Assembly: GCA_007258455.2 (NCBI GenBank)
Contig: VDFB02373365.1
Coordinates: forward strand, 225,460,194 to 225,524,193
DNA: 64,000 nucleotides
DNA from: Sequoia sempervirens
Lineage: Eukaryota; Streptophyta; Pinopsida; Cupressales; Cupressaceae
Direction of reading: 5' to 3'
Below the pieces are notes generated by a model. The model did no database searches and was not told where the DNA came from. It saw nothing but the letters and a program-made list of their open reading frames with translations. Below, piece after piece: positions 54,360 to 64,000 of this stretch; the stretch's first letter is position 1; the number at the start of each line of letters is the position of its first letter. Both the position numbers and the translations under genes were made by a program.

Positions 54360-56600
54360 AATATGTTTTTGATTGATTAAGTAGGGAAAGGGACCTGACC
54401 CTTACAGATTAGTATAGCAGACTATAGAACAACAACCAATCAAAACAACACAAAGAGGAAGCAGAATAGAGAAACACTTCCCCAACCCATCAACCAATAA
54501 AATTAACCTATGCCCTCTGCATCAAACATTATAGCCCTATCAGTCATAATGAAAAAGTAAATCCATTCCATCTTAAAATCCCACCACAAAAGCATGTTAT
54601 AACCACATAACCTTAAAATAGTGTCTAGTCTAAAACCAAAATTCCTAACAAAGATATAACTATAAATATTATAGTCCAGGAACCAACAACCAATATCAAT
54701 AGTAGAACGACCAAGATTAACAAAAAATACCATAGTAGCAAGTGACAAAAAGTAAGAGGAACAAAATCCAAGGATTAATCATCCTCGATCAAACTCCAAG
54801 CCTTTCATAGGTCTTCAACAAAGTCTTCAAACTTCTCTTTGGGATCCATCTTTCCAAACAAGTCAGCTTCATCATCTATTGCCTTTTTACTTTGTTGCTT
54901 CTTAGTTTTACCTTGACTTGAAACTGTGGCCATCACACCTTTTTTCATTACTACATCCACCACCCTGCATAAGCTCGTAATGACATTTTCAAGAGCATGG
55001 AATCTGTTGTCCTTACCTTTGTCTTGCATCATTTTCTCCAACAGCTCCATCCTTTCCTCCACCCTTTGAATTCTAGCAGTGTCAGAACCTGACATGTTCT
55101 CTTCGCTAGGGTTATTGATCTCCATAACATTTGTGTCATTGGTAGCATATTATTTTTCAATAGCCCTATCATTGTCTTCTTCAACCTTCTACACCTCCTC
55201 TTGTCATGATTTCCCTTCTTCTTCCTCATTGCTAGAGTCTTCCTCATCTTTTGACTTTGACTCCTCCTCCTTAATAGAATCAGACCCAAGGTTGTCCAAG
55301 ATTTCCTCAGATGAGGAAGCTTTATCTTCCCTTACCACCTTCTTCCCCTTACTAACTTGGGACCTAGTAGCACACTTTTCTTTTGAGATTTTAGACCTTT
55401 TTCTGCTATTAGACCCCTTTGACATTGCCAAAGCAAGCCTGGTTGACCTTTGACCCACTGGTGTAGAACAATCAGGGCTATTGTCCTTGTCATCTAGAAT
55501 CGTGATAGTGTTGGGATTATCACCCAACTCACAAATCAAAATTTTTCTTTTTGTGTTCATAGTAGGGACAATAGGAGCAACACTCCATTTTTCAGGAGTG
55601 ATTTTAAGTAGGTTTGATCATGAAGGGTCCACAGGGTTGGGAGAAGTCTTAGAAGATTTTTTGGTCAGGGTGTGGGGACAACTTTCTATAAGCTCAATTT
55701 TCACAGAGCTCTTGGGGGTAGGGTTTCCAATCAGATTAAGGAAAATATTTCTTTACAGGGAAGTAGCTAACACATATTTGTAGATAGTATGAATCATAAC
55801 TTGGTTTAATGGCAGATTTGTGCCATTGGTTAGGCTTTGGATCAAGGATGAAAAGAGGAAGAAAGCAAGGCTTATCTTCTCAAGGTGTTAGATATGATAA
55901 AGGATTGGGAAGTTGTAGCCATATGCAGACTGAAACCAACCTTCAAGCATAAAGTATTTCATAGCAAAAAAGCACACATTGTGGTATGAGGGAGGAAGAA
56001 AAATCCTAGAATAACCATTCTGGAATCTGTCAGCTTTCTCTTTATCCTCAAAAAATTTCTCAATATAATTTTGGTACTTTCCATTACTTACCTTTACCAC
56101 CTTCTTCCCTTCATATGCCAGCCTCGTCACCTTAGCTATGAGCTTAGCGTCCATTGTGAAATGGAGACCACCAAGCTCCATGTCACCATCCTTCTATGCG
56201 TTCACAAACTTGTAGCTCAACTGCTCATTGTATCATCCTCTTTCTAGGGCCTCCCATGGTGTTATCCTTGCTAGATTATTTTTTTGGAAGGAGAAGAAAC
56301 TCGTCTTTTTGTCCCTCTTCATTCACAACTATGGAAACTGACAATTCAAAAATCTCAATTTTGAAGGAGACCTTGTGGTTTTTCATTTGAGAAGATAACG
56401 GCTCAAATCTTCTGGTCGGTTGTTTAAAATAATCACCCTTGAAACAAAGTTGGTTTTCACCTTTTTGAGCCCTGTCATTATGAAATCTAGCAACTCTGCT
56501 ACCTTTATTAGTCATGATTATTCTTATTTTATTACTCTCCTTCTCGTCAACACTAACACATGTCAATGTGTCTTTTCCAAAACCAAATTCAATATTTTTA
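54360..56600 (-). mobile_element. Repetitive coding family G, copy 2 (longer)
   Basis: Minus-strand reading in order: NNLARITPWEALERG, YNEQLSYKFVNA, DMELGGLHFTMDAKLIAKVT (56181 on), YSRIFLPPSYHNVCFFAMKY, MLEGWFQSAYGYNFPILYHI, then STPVGQRSTRLALAMSKGS (55560-55204), an acidic patch, and a coiled coil VEERMELLEKMMQ ending EKFEDFVEDL at 54805, followed by a stop and KAWSLIEDD. Copy 1 shares everything from the STPVG motif onward and the 3' UTR. Another frame at 56656-56276 (QLCFKGDYFKQPTRRFEPLS) may be the N-terminus. About 600 residues, broken by TAG stops. I do not recognise the family. Confidence 0.62.
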
Positions 56601-56859
56601 GCAGTGTGAATGGTACTCCCTATATCCTCATTAAAAAATTTATTTTTGAAGCACAAGGTAACCCAAATAAATTTTTCCTTTCATCTCATTCTTTTAATAT
56701 TTTTGGCATTTGGCATACCTCTGCACACATACCACTTGATACATCTTGTCAGCATGCCCAGTTTCCACCAGGGATAACCCCACTTGACAGTTGGATGGAA
56801 AATCAAGCCTCTTCTATTAATTATTTCTATTATGTCCATGATTAATCCAATCTCCTAAT

Positions 56860-57350
56860 CTATCCTTCGCTCCTAATCTATCCTTAGAAATTATTTCTTT
56901 TATTTGGTTAGATAGATTGGAGAAATCCTAGAATTTTAACACCTCCTATCTAAGGCCAAAGTTCTCCATAACATCAACAACATTATTTCCCTCCCTATAT
57001 GTATGGTAAATCTTGTAATTTTTGTAAGACTATAGCATATTTTTACAATCATCCAAAAGGTCTTTTATTTCCCAAGGTGCCTCAACTATATTTTTTAAAT
57101 AATCAATAATAATCTTGGAGTCTCCTTCCACAATAACCTTCATGTATCCATTATCTTTGAGATAACATATTCCTACCCAAACAACAAAAGCTTCAATAGA
57201 ATTATTAGTTGTTGTTCCCAAGCCTTTGTTTTATCCAACCACATAGATGCCACAATCATCTCTAACTACTCCACTTGCTCTTGCTAGTCTAAGGTTTCCT
57301 TTTGAACATCCATCAAAATATCATTTAACCCATCCTAGATCTGGGGGAGT
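56860..57350 (-). pseudogene. RNase H domain of LINE copy 2
   Basis: The reverse complement of 57350-57000 reads YFDGCSKGNLRLARASGVVR (first catalytic Asp), TNNSIEAFVVWVGI (Glu) and VIVEGDSKIIIDYLKN (second Asp), then REGNNVVDVMENFGLR. All three acidic residues are kept. Two TAG stops interrupt it. It would remove RNA from the RNA-DNA hybrid. Confidence 0.85.
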
Positions 57351-57499
57351 CCAAACAATACTTTTTCTGATAATTTGTTTACCCCAATTAACATTATTAA
57401 GGTCAAGGAAAATCCCCCATTGTTGCTTAATTCTCAAATCTTGATAGGAAGTCCCTTTCCTTGACTGGGTGTACTTACAACTTTCAATGTTTTCTTGAA

Positions 57500-58800
57500 T
57501 TTATTTCCTTATAACTATACATAGCTTCTTACTAATTTTAGCAGCATCCCTAAAAATCCTATTATTTCTCTCTTTCCACAAACCCCAAGTGAGGAATGGG
57601 GGAACTTGTCTCCAGAGGTCAAGAATTATTTTGTGAGAGTAAGGACATAAGCTCCACCCTTGAGCAATCATTTTTACTAAAGTAGGGAAAACCCATTCCA
57701 CCATAAGATTTTTTAGGAAAAGGCCCAAACTTCTTGAGCATAAATACATTGAAAGAGTGAATGCATAATAGTTTCTTCTTCTTTGTTGCAAAGATAACAT
57801 TTACTGACTAAATACCTACCTCTTTTCTTAAGATTTTCAATTGTGAGAATCTTACCATTTATCACTACCCACTAGAAGAAATTAATCTTGGGGATTAATT
57901 TCTTACTCCACACCATGTTCTAGTTAAAGACTCCAAGGTTAAGAGGTTGCAAATCCATAGTCTCATAGGCTGACTTAACAAAGAACCTCCCTGAAGCATT
58001 TTTTGTCTAGATCCACTCATCCTTTTTGTTTCTTGAAAAGAGGTCAAGATTCCCAATTAGTTTCAACAATGAGTCCAAAGCAACATCCCAATTCGACTGT
58101 CTACCACCTCTGAGAACAACATTATTTAGATATTTCTTGAATTAAATCCATTTCAGTCTCAATCCTTCCCAATTTAAATAATTAGAGACCTTCTTGCCAA
58201 TGCTTCTTTTTAATCTGATTCTAACTTGTTGAAGGTTGTCACTAGCAGACAAAGGAGCATAGGTGGACTAAGCATCCTCCTAAAAATTAGTTCTAAGCCC
58301 ATTTCCAATTCTCCTTTTTTCTTCTTTAGTTAGGGTACCTCTAACTTTTAGCAGGTTATTCCAAAAGATAGAGTTGTAAGGTAGCTCCTTTTTCTTGAGA
58401 AAATAGCCAACATCCTTATTATTTAGGTATTTAGTTTGCAGGATTTGTACCCAATCCTTTTCACCTTCTAGAAGAAACCAACCCATTTTTTCCACAAGAG
58501 CTTTGTTGAACATTTTCATTCTTCTAATTCCTAGACCTCCTTCCCTCTTTGATGTGCAAACAATTTCCCATTTAATGAGTGCCAGTCTTTTCTTTTCTTC
58601 CACACCTGACCATAAGAATCTCCTTCGAATCATTTCAATTTTCTCAACAATATAAGCACGGATGTTTAACAGAGAGAGATAATTGACATGTATATTTTTT
58701 AAGGAAGCTTTTAAAATTTGAACCTTCCCAGCAAAGCTCAACAATTTTCCCTTCCACCTAGCCAGTTTCTTCTGGATATTTTCCACAATGTAATTCTAGT
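57500..58800 (-). pseudogene. LINE copy 2 post-RT region and zinc-binding domain
   Basis: 58786-58280 is a long open piece: IQKKLARWKGKLLSFAGKVQ, then RRRFLWSGVEEKKRLALIKW and KREGGLGIRRMKMFNKALVE, typical of the segment after RT in plant LINEs. The zf-RVT domain follows with a CYLCNKEEETIMHSF-type zinc site just above 57780, and FLTWGLWKERNNRIFRD at 57600-57550. Confidence 0.84.
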
Positions 58801-58939
58801 AGTTACTGTTGGGATTTTTGGAGATTAAAGGTAAGCCCAAATAAGTAGCTAGCAATTCTACCTCCTAGCATCGTAAAATATTTATAAATTTTTCCTTAAC
58901 AATCTGGCTACTATTAAAAAAATAGATTTTACTTTTCTG

Positions 58940-59880
58940 ATAATTGATGAATTGGCCAGATATTTTAGCATATTGGTCAAGGATTACTTCCCATTATTTT
59001 GCTTCTAAAATAGATTCCTACCCCATGAGGATAGTGTCATCAATGAACTATTGGTGTGAAGTAGGGGGAGTGAGGAAGCAACACATAAACCTTTTAAAGT
59101 TTTTTTTACAATATGTTTTTGGATATTACGACCCAAAGCTTCAGTGACAATGAAAAACAAGTAAGGTGACAATGGGTCCCCTTGTTTCAAGCCACAACAT
59201 GAAGAGAAGAAGCCTTTAGGAACCCCATTAATTAGGAAAGAATATTTTGGGATAGTGACACAAGATCTGATAAGATTGAGGAATTTACATTGAAGCCAAA
59301 CTTTTCAAGAACAAATAGAAAATTCCAAGAGACCCGATCATACACTTTAGAGATATCCAATTTCAATGCCTTACCCTTTTTTTGTTGTGATCAATAGAAT
59401 GTTACACCTCATGGGTATAAATAGTTGCATCTAATATTTGTCTTCCTTGGAAAAATCCCTTCTGATTGACCGCAATCATTTTATTCAAGACTAATTTCAA
59501 CCTATTAACCATAATCTTAGAACAAATCTTATAGGTGGTGTTACACAAATTGATAGGTCTATAGTCATTCATAGAAACAACATCATTAGTCTTGAGGATT
59601 AATGCTATAAAAGTGGTATTCATCTGATTTAAAATCCTTCTTGATCTGAAGAAATCCCTAACCACATTGAACAAGTCAAGAGAGACTATGTCCCAGTAGA
59701 CTTGGAAAAAACTTGGGGGAAATCTATCTAGTTCTGGTGCTTTAAAAGCACTAAAGGAGAAAATAGCATCCTTCAATTCATTCATAGAAATAGCTTTAGA
59801 CAATTCTATTAAATCCAGCTCCATGATAACATGTGGAATGACTTGCAGGAAATCATCCAATTTAGAATTATCAACCTATT
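58940..59880 (-). pseudogene. Reverse transcriptase of LINE copy 2
   Basis: Opens with ELKDAIFSFSAFKAPELDRF, PPSFFQVYWDIVSLDLFNV and NDYRPINLCNTTYKICSKIM (59860-59402). Then MKQGDPLSPYLFFIVTEALG at 59190. The active site near 59050-59030 reads FIDDTILMG, so both Asp survive. Stops such as TAG before FIDD break the frame. Confidence 0.87.
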
Positions 59881-60139
59881 GCAGTTCAAGAAAGTTTGAA
59901 AAAAAGGAGAAAACCTCCCTAACAATGTCCTCTTCACTATCAAGTATTGTCCCATTGAAAGTAATTAAAAATATGATCTTGTTTATTCCTCTTTGTTTCA
60001 AGATGGATTGGTGAAAAAACTTTGTATATCTATCTCCTTCCCTTAACCATTGGATTCTTGATTTCAGTTTCCATAAAATTTCTTCCTTTTTGTTTATTTT
60101 ATACCATTGAGATCTCAACTCCCTTTCTTTATTACAAGT

Positions 60140-61080
60140 CTCATTATCCATAATTCCCAACTCCATTAGATCTAATCTCCTTAATTTTTGAGTTCAAATC
60201 TTTCTCAGTGGAAAAAATGTTCCCAAACGAATAATTGTTCCACCCCTTGAACTTTTCTTTGACTCTTTTCAATTTTTGAGCTAATTTATATATGGGAGTG
60301 TCATCACAAGGTAAATTCCACCACTCCTCAACTAAAGATTTTAAGTCTAGATGAAGTGACCACATTATTTCATATCTAAAATGGAAAGGCATTTAAGTCA
60401 TTTTATCATCACATTCTAGGAAAAGGGCACTATGGTCTAAACTTGTTCTTGGGAAAGCAGTAAGAGAGAGATTCTGCAATATGTTCCAATTAGAGGAAAC
60501 AAGAAATCTGTCCAATTTAACCTAGATTAGATGACTACCCTATCTCCCATTGGACCAGGTAAAGAGAGATCCATTCAAAGGAATGTACATTAACCCCACT
60601 AAGTTAAGGAAACCTGATAGGTCCGTCATATCTGAGGGGTATAGTGGAGAGTTAAAGTCCCCCAAAGCATCAGAAACTCATCTCTTCTATTGGAAATTGA
60701 TTCCTTCTAGCATGTTCTATAAATCAATCATATCCAGCCTTGATTTGGGACTATAAATATTGACCATATTCCATTTGACTAAGGTAACACTATCTTCCAT
60801 ACTAACTAAGAGACTATTTTTATTACTTAAATTCAATCTTCCAGCAAACCTAAAAGGGTTATAGAAAGTTCCAATCCCTCCCGAGGCTCCCTCAACATCA
60901 CTGACTTGAAAACCAACACTGGGCCAAAGCCATTTTAGCACTTTCTCAAAGCTTTCTTTTTTCATTTTAGTTTCTTGAATCAGTAAAACATCTGGTTTCA
61001 CATTGGCCAAACAAGCTTTTAATAATTGTTGTTTATAGGGGCCATTAAGTCTGCTAACATTCCAAGATAGCATATGCAGT
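60140..61080 (-). pseudogene. Endonuclease of LINE copy 2
   Basis: AP-endonuclease-like domain that nicks target DNA: LSWNVSRLNGPYKQQLLKAC and KPDVLLIQETKMKKESFEK (61073-60950), VNIYSPKSRL, then GDFNSPLY and LDHSALFLECD further left, covering the catalytic Asn, Glu, Asp and His motifs. The linker to RT (60392-60144, 60166-59876) is open in pieces. Confidence 0.85.
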
Positions 61081-61468
61081 AGAATAAAATAGGAAAAGTA
61101 GTATCACTTGATACTACTCAAGGTGGGAGAAGAACTCCCCTTCTTTTTGGATTTGCTCCCTGCTAGGGAGTCAAGAGTTCTTTGCTTACCCACAACCACA
61201 TCTCTTGATGTTTATTTGATCCTTGAATCTTTTAATTGAGGTCTTCCCACTTTGTTATTTCCTCCCACATTTGGTTTCTTCTTTTTCCTTGATTTTGTGT
61301 TTATCCACTCCTCATCTACCAAATCCTCTTTTTGGGGAGAACAAGAGTTTATCTAGCTTTTACTGGTTCCATCTTTACCTTCCTTCTCATTTTTTTCTTC
61401 TAGCATGTGATCCTCCCCCAAATTTAGGTCTGGTGTAGGGAGCTTAGGAGAGGGAGTTATAAGTTTTT

Positions 61469-62733
61469 CTATTTGGCTAACAATCTCACCCTCAAGGAGC
61501 TCACAATGTTGTTCACCTCCCTCCAACTCTTGAGATAAGTTTTCCATGCTGTCCACCTTTCCAAAATGTGATCAATATATTTTTCAAAGGAAGGTGGGGA
61601 GGTGAGCCCATCAGCAACCCCGTCAAAAAATGTCCAAACCACATTTTCCTTTGAAACACCCTCATTCAAGATCTGACCTTCCACTTCTTGCATGTTTAGA
61701 AGGGGCATCCTTTCCTTGTTTGAAAACATCAAAGCCTTATTAGGAGTTGGGGTATTAGGCTCCTTTATCAGGTTCATAGGAATTTCATTTTTCATAGGAG
61801 AACTTTGTTGGGTTCCAATTTGGGGCTTCTTAGGTTCTAGAGGGACTTTGCTGTAAACATCCTGTAGATGCCCAAACTTCTTACATCCTTGGCAAAATAC
61901 CATAGATTTTTCATACTCCAACAATTGCACCCATCTTCCAAATTTTAATTTTAAGTTCACATAGGTGGGTAGAACTATGCTGATAGCAACATTCACACAC
62001 ATTCTAGTATAAATCAATCAAGACTTAAGAAGGGTTACTTTATCCACTGTAACCAAGGTTCCAAAAGAATTAGCAATCCCTTTAAAGAAATTTTGATGCC
62101 AAAATTCCATTGGAAAACTAGGGAGCCTGAGCCAAGTAGGGGAAACTTTCCCCAAGTTAGTAGAGGCATCAAACCTTGGTTTCCACTTACACAAGGACAA
62201 AATATTCTTAAAACTTCTATCAAAAGCCCACGGGACACCTATGAGAACCTTTAACATATCCTCAAGGCAAACAAAAAAATACCTTTAGGAATGGCACTTA
62301 TAGAAACACTTCCCTTGAGATTCCAAATGCTAGTGGCCCACTTGTGTACCTAGTCAATATTAGGGTGGCCAACAAAGAACTTTCCAACCAAGGAAAACTT
62401 TAGGCCCTTCAAAGCATCATTCAAGATTACATTTGGGATGTACACTTCATCCCCCACAATAGTACATAAAGTGGACAAAGAGTCCTGAGGCACATTTGTT
62501 GAAGCCTTTCCTCTAATGAGATTTTCCACATAAGAAGTAGAATTTTCACCCATTAACAGAATTTTGTCACCCCTAAGAGAAGAAATGACCTCATTCAAAC
62601 CCCTGGGCGAAGGAACATGTGAAGCACCAGGCATACTTTTAGTTCCCTCAAAAGGTGAAGGTGCACCATGCTAAGAAGAAGTAGAGTACATAGGTGGGGG
62701 AGCCTTGATGGGTCCCCCTCCATTCTGATTCAT
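61469..62733 (-). pseudogene. ORF1 (DUF4283 and zinc knuckle) of LINE copy 2
   Basis: RNA-binding ORF1. The first ATG is at 62733 (MNQNGGGPIKAPPPMYS), with a TAG soon after. DUF4283 region: FVGHPNID, TAG, VHKWATSIWNLKGSVSISA, VPWAFDRSFKNILSLCKW, SPTWLRLPSFPMEFW, ending near CVNVAISIVLP. The knuckle CQGCKKFGHLQDVYS has lost its last Cys. The long open C-terminal part is 62017-61469. About 420 residues, broken by three stops. Confidence 0.83.
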
Positions 62734-62799
62734 CAAGCTACAGAAGATCAGAAATTTGAAAAAAAAGGAGTACACATACAGCTTGTTTCACCAAAAAAT

Positions 62800-63152
62800 A
62801 CAAAAAAGAAATACTTTTTGATCTTTTGAAATGAAAATATATGGGTTTTCAATGGTTTTTCACTAAATTTTGCATGCAACTTTGAAAAAATAAATTTTTT
62901 TTTAAAAAAAGCTTAGATCTAAGCCCTAAACAAGGAAAAATCAGATCTAAAATTATGCAATTTAATTTAAAATATTTTGCAATTCTTTTCTTTTAATTTA
63001 TGATGCACAAATAATGAAAATATATAGTTTTTTGATATAAATGCAAATGAACACTAGATATTCAAAGCACCTAGGTTTTAATATTCATTTTTCAGATTTT
63101 ATGCAATGAAAAACCAAAAAAATTACAAGTTTCGAATATGTCAAGCTCACCA
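62800..63152 (-). promoter_or_regulatory. Leader start and primer-binding site of element F
   Basis: Minus strand TGGTGAGCTTGACATATTC at 63134-63152, three bases inside the 5' LTR: the same type as element C. The adjoining 300 bases are AT-rich with no coding potential. Confidence 0.72.
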
Positions 63153-63155
63153 AAA

Positions 63156-64000
63156 TGTTATTTAGGAAAAGTGATCCTAGATTCAATTAGGATAACTAAG
63201 ATTATCTCCTTTTTAGTTGACTCAATATTAAACATAAATTGAATAAGATTTGATGATTATCTTGATACCACAATTAAGAGCCAATCCCCTAGTATTTATG
63301 TTTATTTTTGAGTTGTGTGGATGATAAATATGACGTGTATTTGTCAAGAAAATTTCACATATAACCCTAGATTTGAAAATGTAATTTAGCAGACAAACGA
63401 AAAATAGAAAGTTACAAAACAACTTCAAATCTGAAACAAAGACACAAAGATGAACCTACAATTGAATTTTGACCTTTAATTTCTTGGTCTAGGGTGCCCT
63501 ATTCCCTAGACTAAACTCCTACTTTTTCAGAATTGAAGATTGTAGTCAACACTCCATTTTCCCAAACTCTCTTCTACTAAAACATCCAAATCTGACATGC
63601 ACAAATAAAAATAGGGGAAAGGTTGAGTTGTATAGGGGATTTCCTAAGTCAAACCATGTGTGGCTAGTTCTACCTCCACATACAACAATTAATGGCGATC
63701 AAGAGGGCATGCCCTAGGTCAGGTAGATGCCAAAATGATAATAATTGACTAAAATTAATAAATGAAAAATGATAATATTACCTTGATTTGAAAATCCTTG
63801 AAGAAGAGATGTCACACACAAGTTGATTTATGTTGATTGATGAATGACTTTATTACATGATAGAATTGGAAAAGGTTAACTCACATACACAACAAATTGT
63901 TGTAACCAACATGTAGAGGATAAATCAATACATCTTCATGATTTGGTGTGATTGATCATAATAGCTCCTTGAAAATAATTGATTTCTTCATCTTGATGTC
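63156..64000 (-). repeat. 5' LTR of element F (runs off the window)
   Basis: TGTTATTTAGG onward. It matches the two parts of the 3' LTR (34951-35587 and 40257-40500), showing the LTR as it was before element E entered. At least 845 bp are present; the expected full length is about 1350 bp. Confidence 0.85.

Larger units (their letters stand above)
56850..62760 (-). mobile_element. Nearly full-length LINE (L1-like with RNase H), copy 2
   Basis: 5.9 kb, minus strand: ORF1 with DUF4283 and a zinc knuckle, then ORF2 with AP-type endonuclease, RT, zf-RVT and a terminal RNase H. This is the standard plant L1 layout. Stops are frequent but all domains are present in order. It sits in the leader/gag interval of element F. 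Its 3' end is placed by the end of RNase H homology (about 56860); no clean poly-A tail or duplication was found. Confidence 0.87.
34951..64000 (-). mobile_element. Tat-like Ty3/gypsy element F, host of nested insertions
   Basis: Minus-strand element whose 3' LTR is 34951-40976 (interrupted by E) and whose 5' LTR starts at 63156 and leaves the window. The PPT lies right of the 3' LTR, and a PBS of element C type lies left of the 5' LTR. After removing E, the chromovirus, G copy 2 and the LINE, only about 4 kb of F's own interior remains: leader (62800-63153), gag/protease (52457-54340) and 41000-42795. RT and integrase are not found, so F is deleted or non-autonomous. The two LTRs match over their whole visible length: 63156-63770 aligns with 34951-35587, and 63770-64000 with 40257-40500. 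Confidence 0.78.

Noticed and set aside
55079..55453. Ser-rich 124-codon plus-strand frame
   Set aside because: Antisense shadow of the acidic Glu/Asp-rich linker of G copy 2; runs of GAA/GAG read as TTC/CTC on the other strand.

Overview
The window is plant nuclear DNA made almost entirely of nested, decayed retrotransposons. Chromodomain-bearing Ty3/gypsy elements, Tat-type Ty3/gypsy elements, copia-like gag-only elements and LINEs with a terminal RNase H point to a seed plant. The density of nesting, the AT-richness and the absence of any host gene in 64 kb suggest a large genome such as a gymnosperm, but the species cannot be fixed from this sequence. I found no tRNA, rRNA, CRISPR array or convincing single-copy host gene.

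Layout. 1-7373: two tandem minus-strand chromovirus copies (A, cut by the window edge, and B) sharing one LTR (1487-2339). 7543-19949: a 12.4-kb plus-strand Tat-lineage element (C) with both LTRs, PBS, PPT, a near-perfect target-site duplication, gag, protease, G-patch-like and RT coding regions. Its integrase and most of its RNase H are missing. An antisense plant-mobile-domain (PMD) gene with a TATA box and an in-phase intron lies before the 3' LTR. 20276-20982: a solo LTR of the A/B superfamily with a perfect AACAA duplication. 23986-25245: copy 1 of an unrecognised repetitive coding family (G). 25250-28130: a 5'-truncated minus-strand LINE. 28133-30640: element D, a small non-autonomous LTR element with an unknown charged ORF. 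30650-34950: degraded repeats, including a 0.3-kb tandem duplication.

From 34951 to beyond the right edge lies one old Tat-like element (F, minus strand). Its 3' LTR is 34951-40976, its 5' LTR starts at 63156, and it has a PPT and a PBS of the same type as element C. F was repeatedly invaded. Element E, from the same family as D, sits in its 3' LTR (35588-40256, duplication AAATG). A full-length chromovirus (42796-52456) sits in its body and was itself split by a 3.3-kb gag-only LTR element (46734-50019, duplication CTGCT) carrying an intact 334-codon ORF. G copy 2 (54360-56600) and a nearly complete LINE (56850-62760) fill the 5' part of F.

How the parts work together. The autonomous-type elements carry recognisable gag, protease, reverse transcriptase and integrase or endonuclease regions, all now broken by stops or catalytic changes. 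The gag-only element and D/E keep only LTRs, primer sites and one non-enzymatic ORF, so they would depend on enzymes supplied elsewhere. Many premature stops are TAG where relatives have CAG or TGG, which fits decay by cytosine methylation. The strongest candidates for something new are the spliced antisense PMD gene, the D/E family and the G family.
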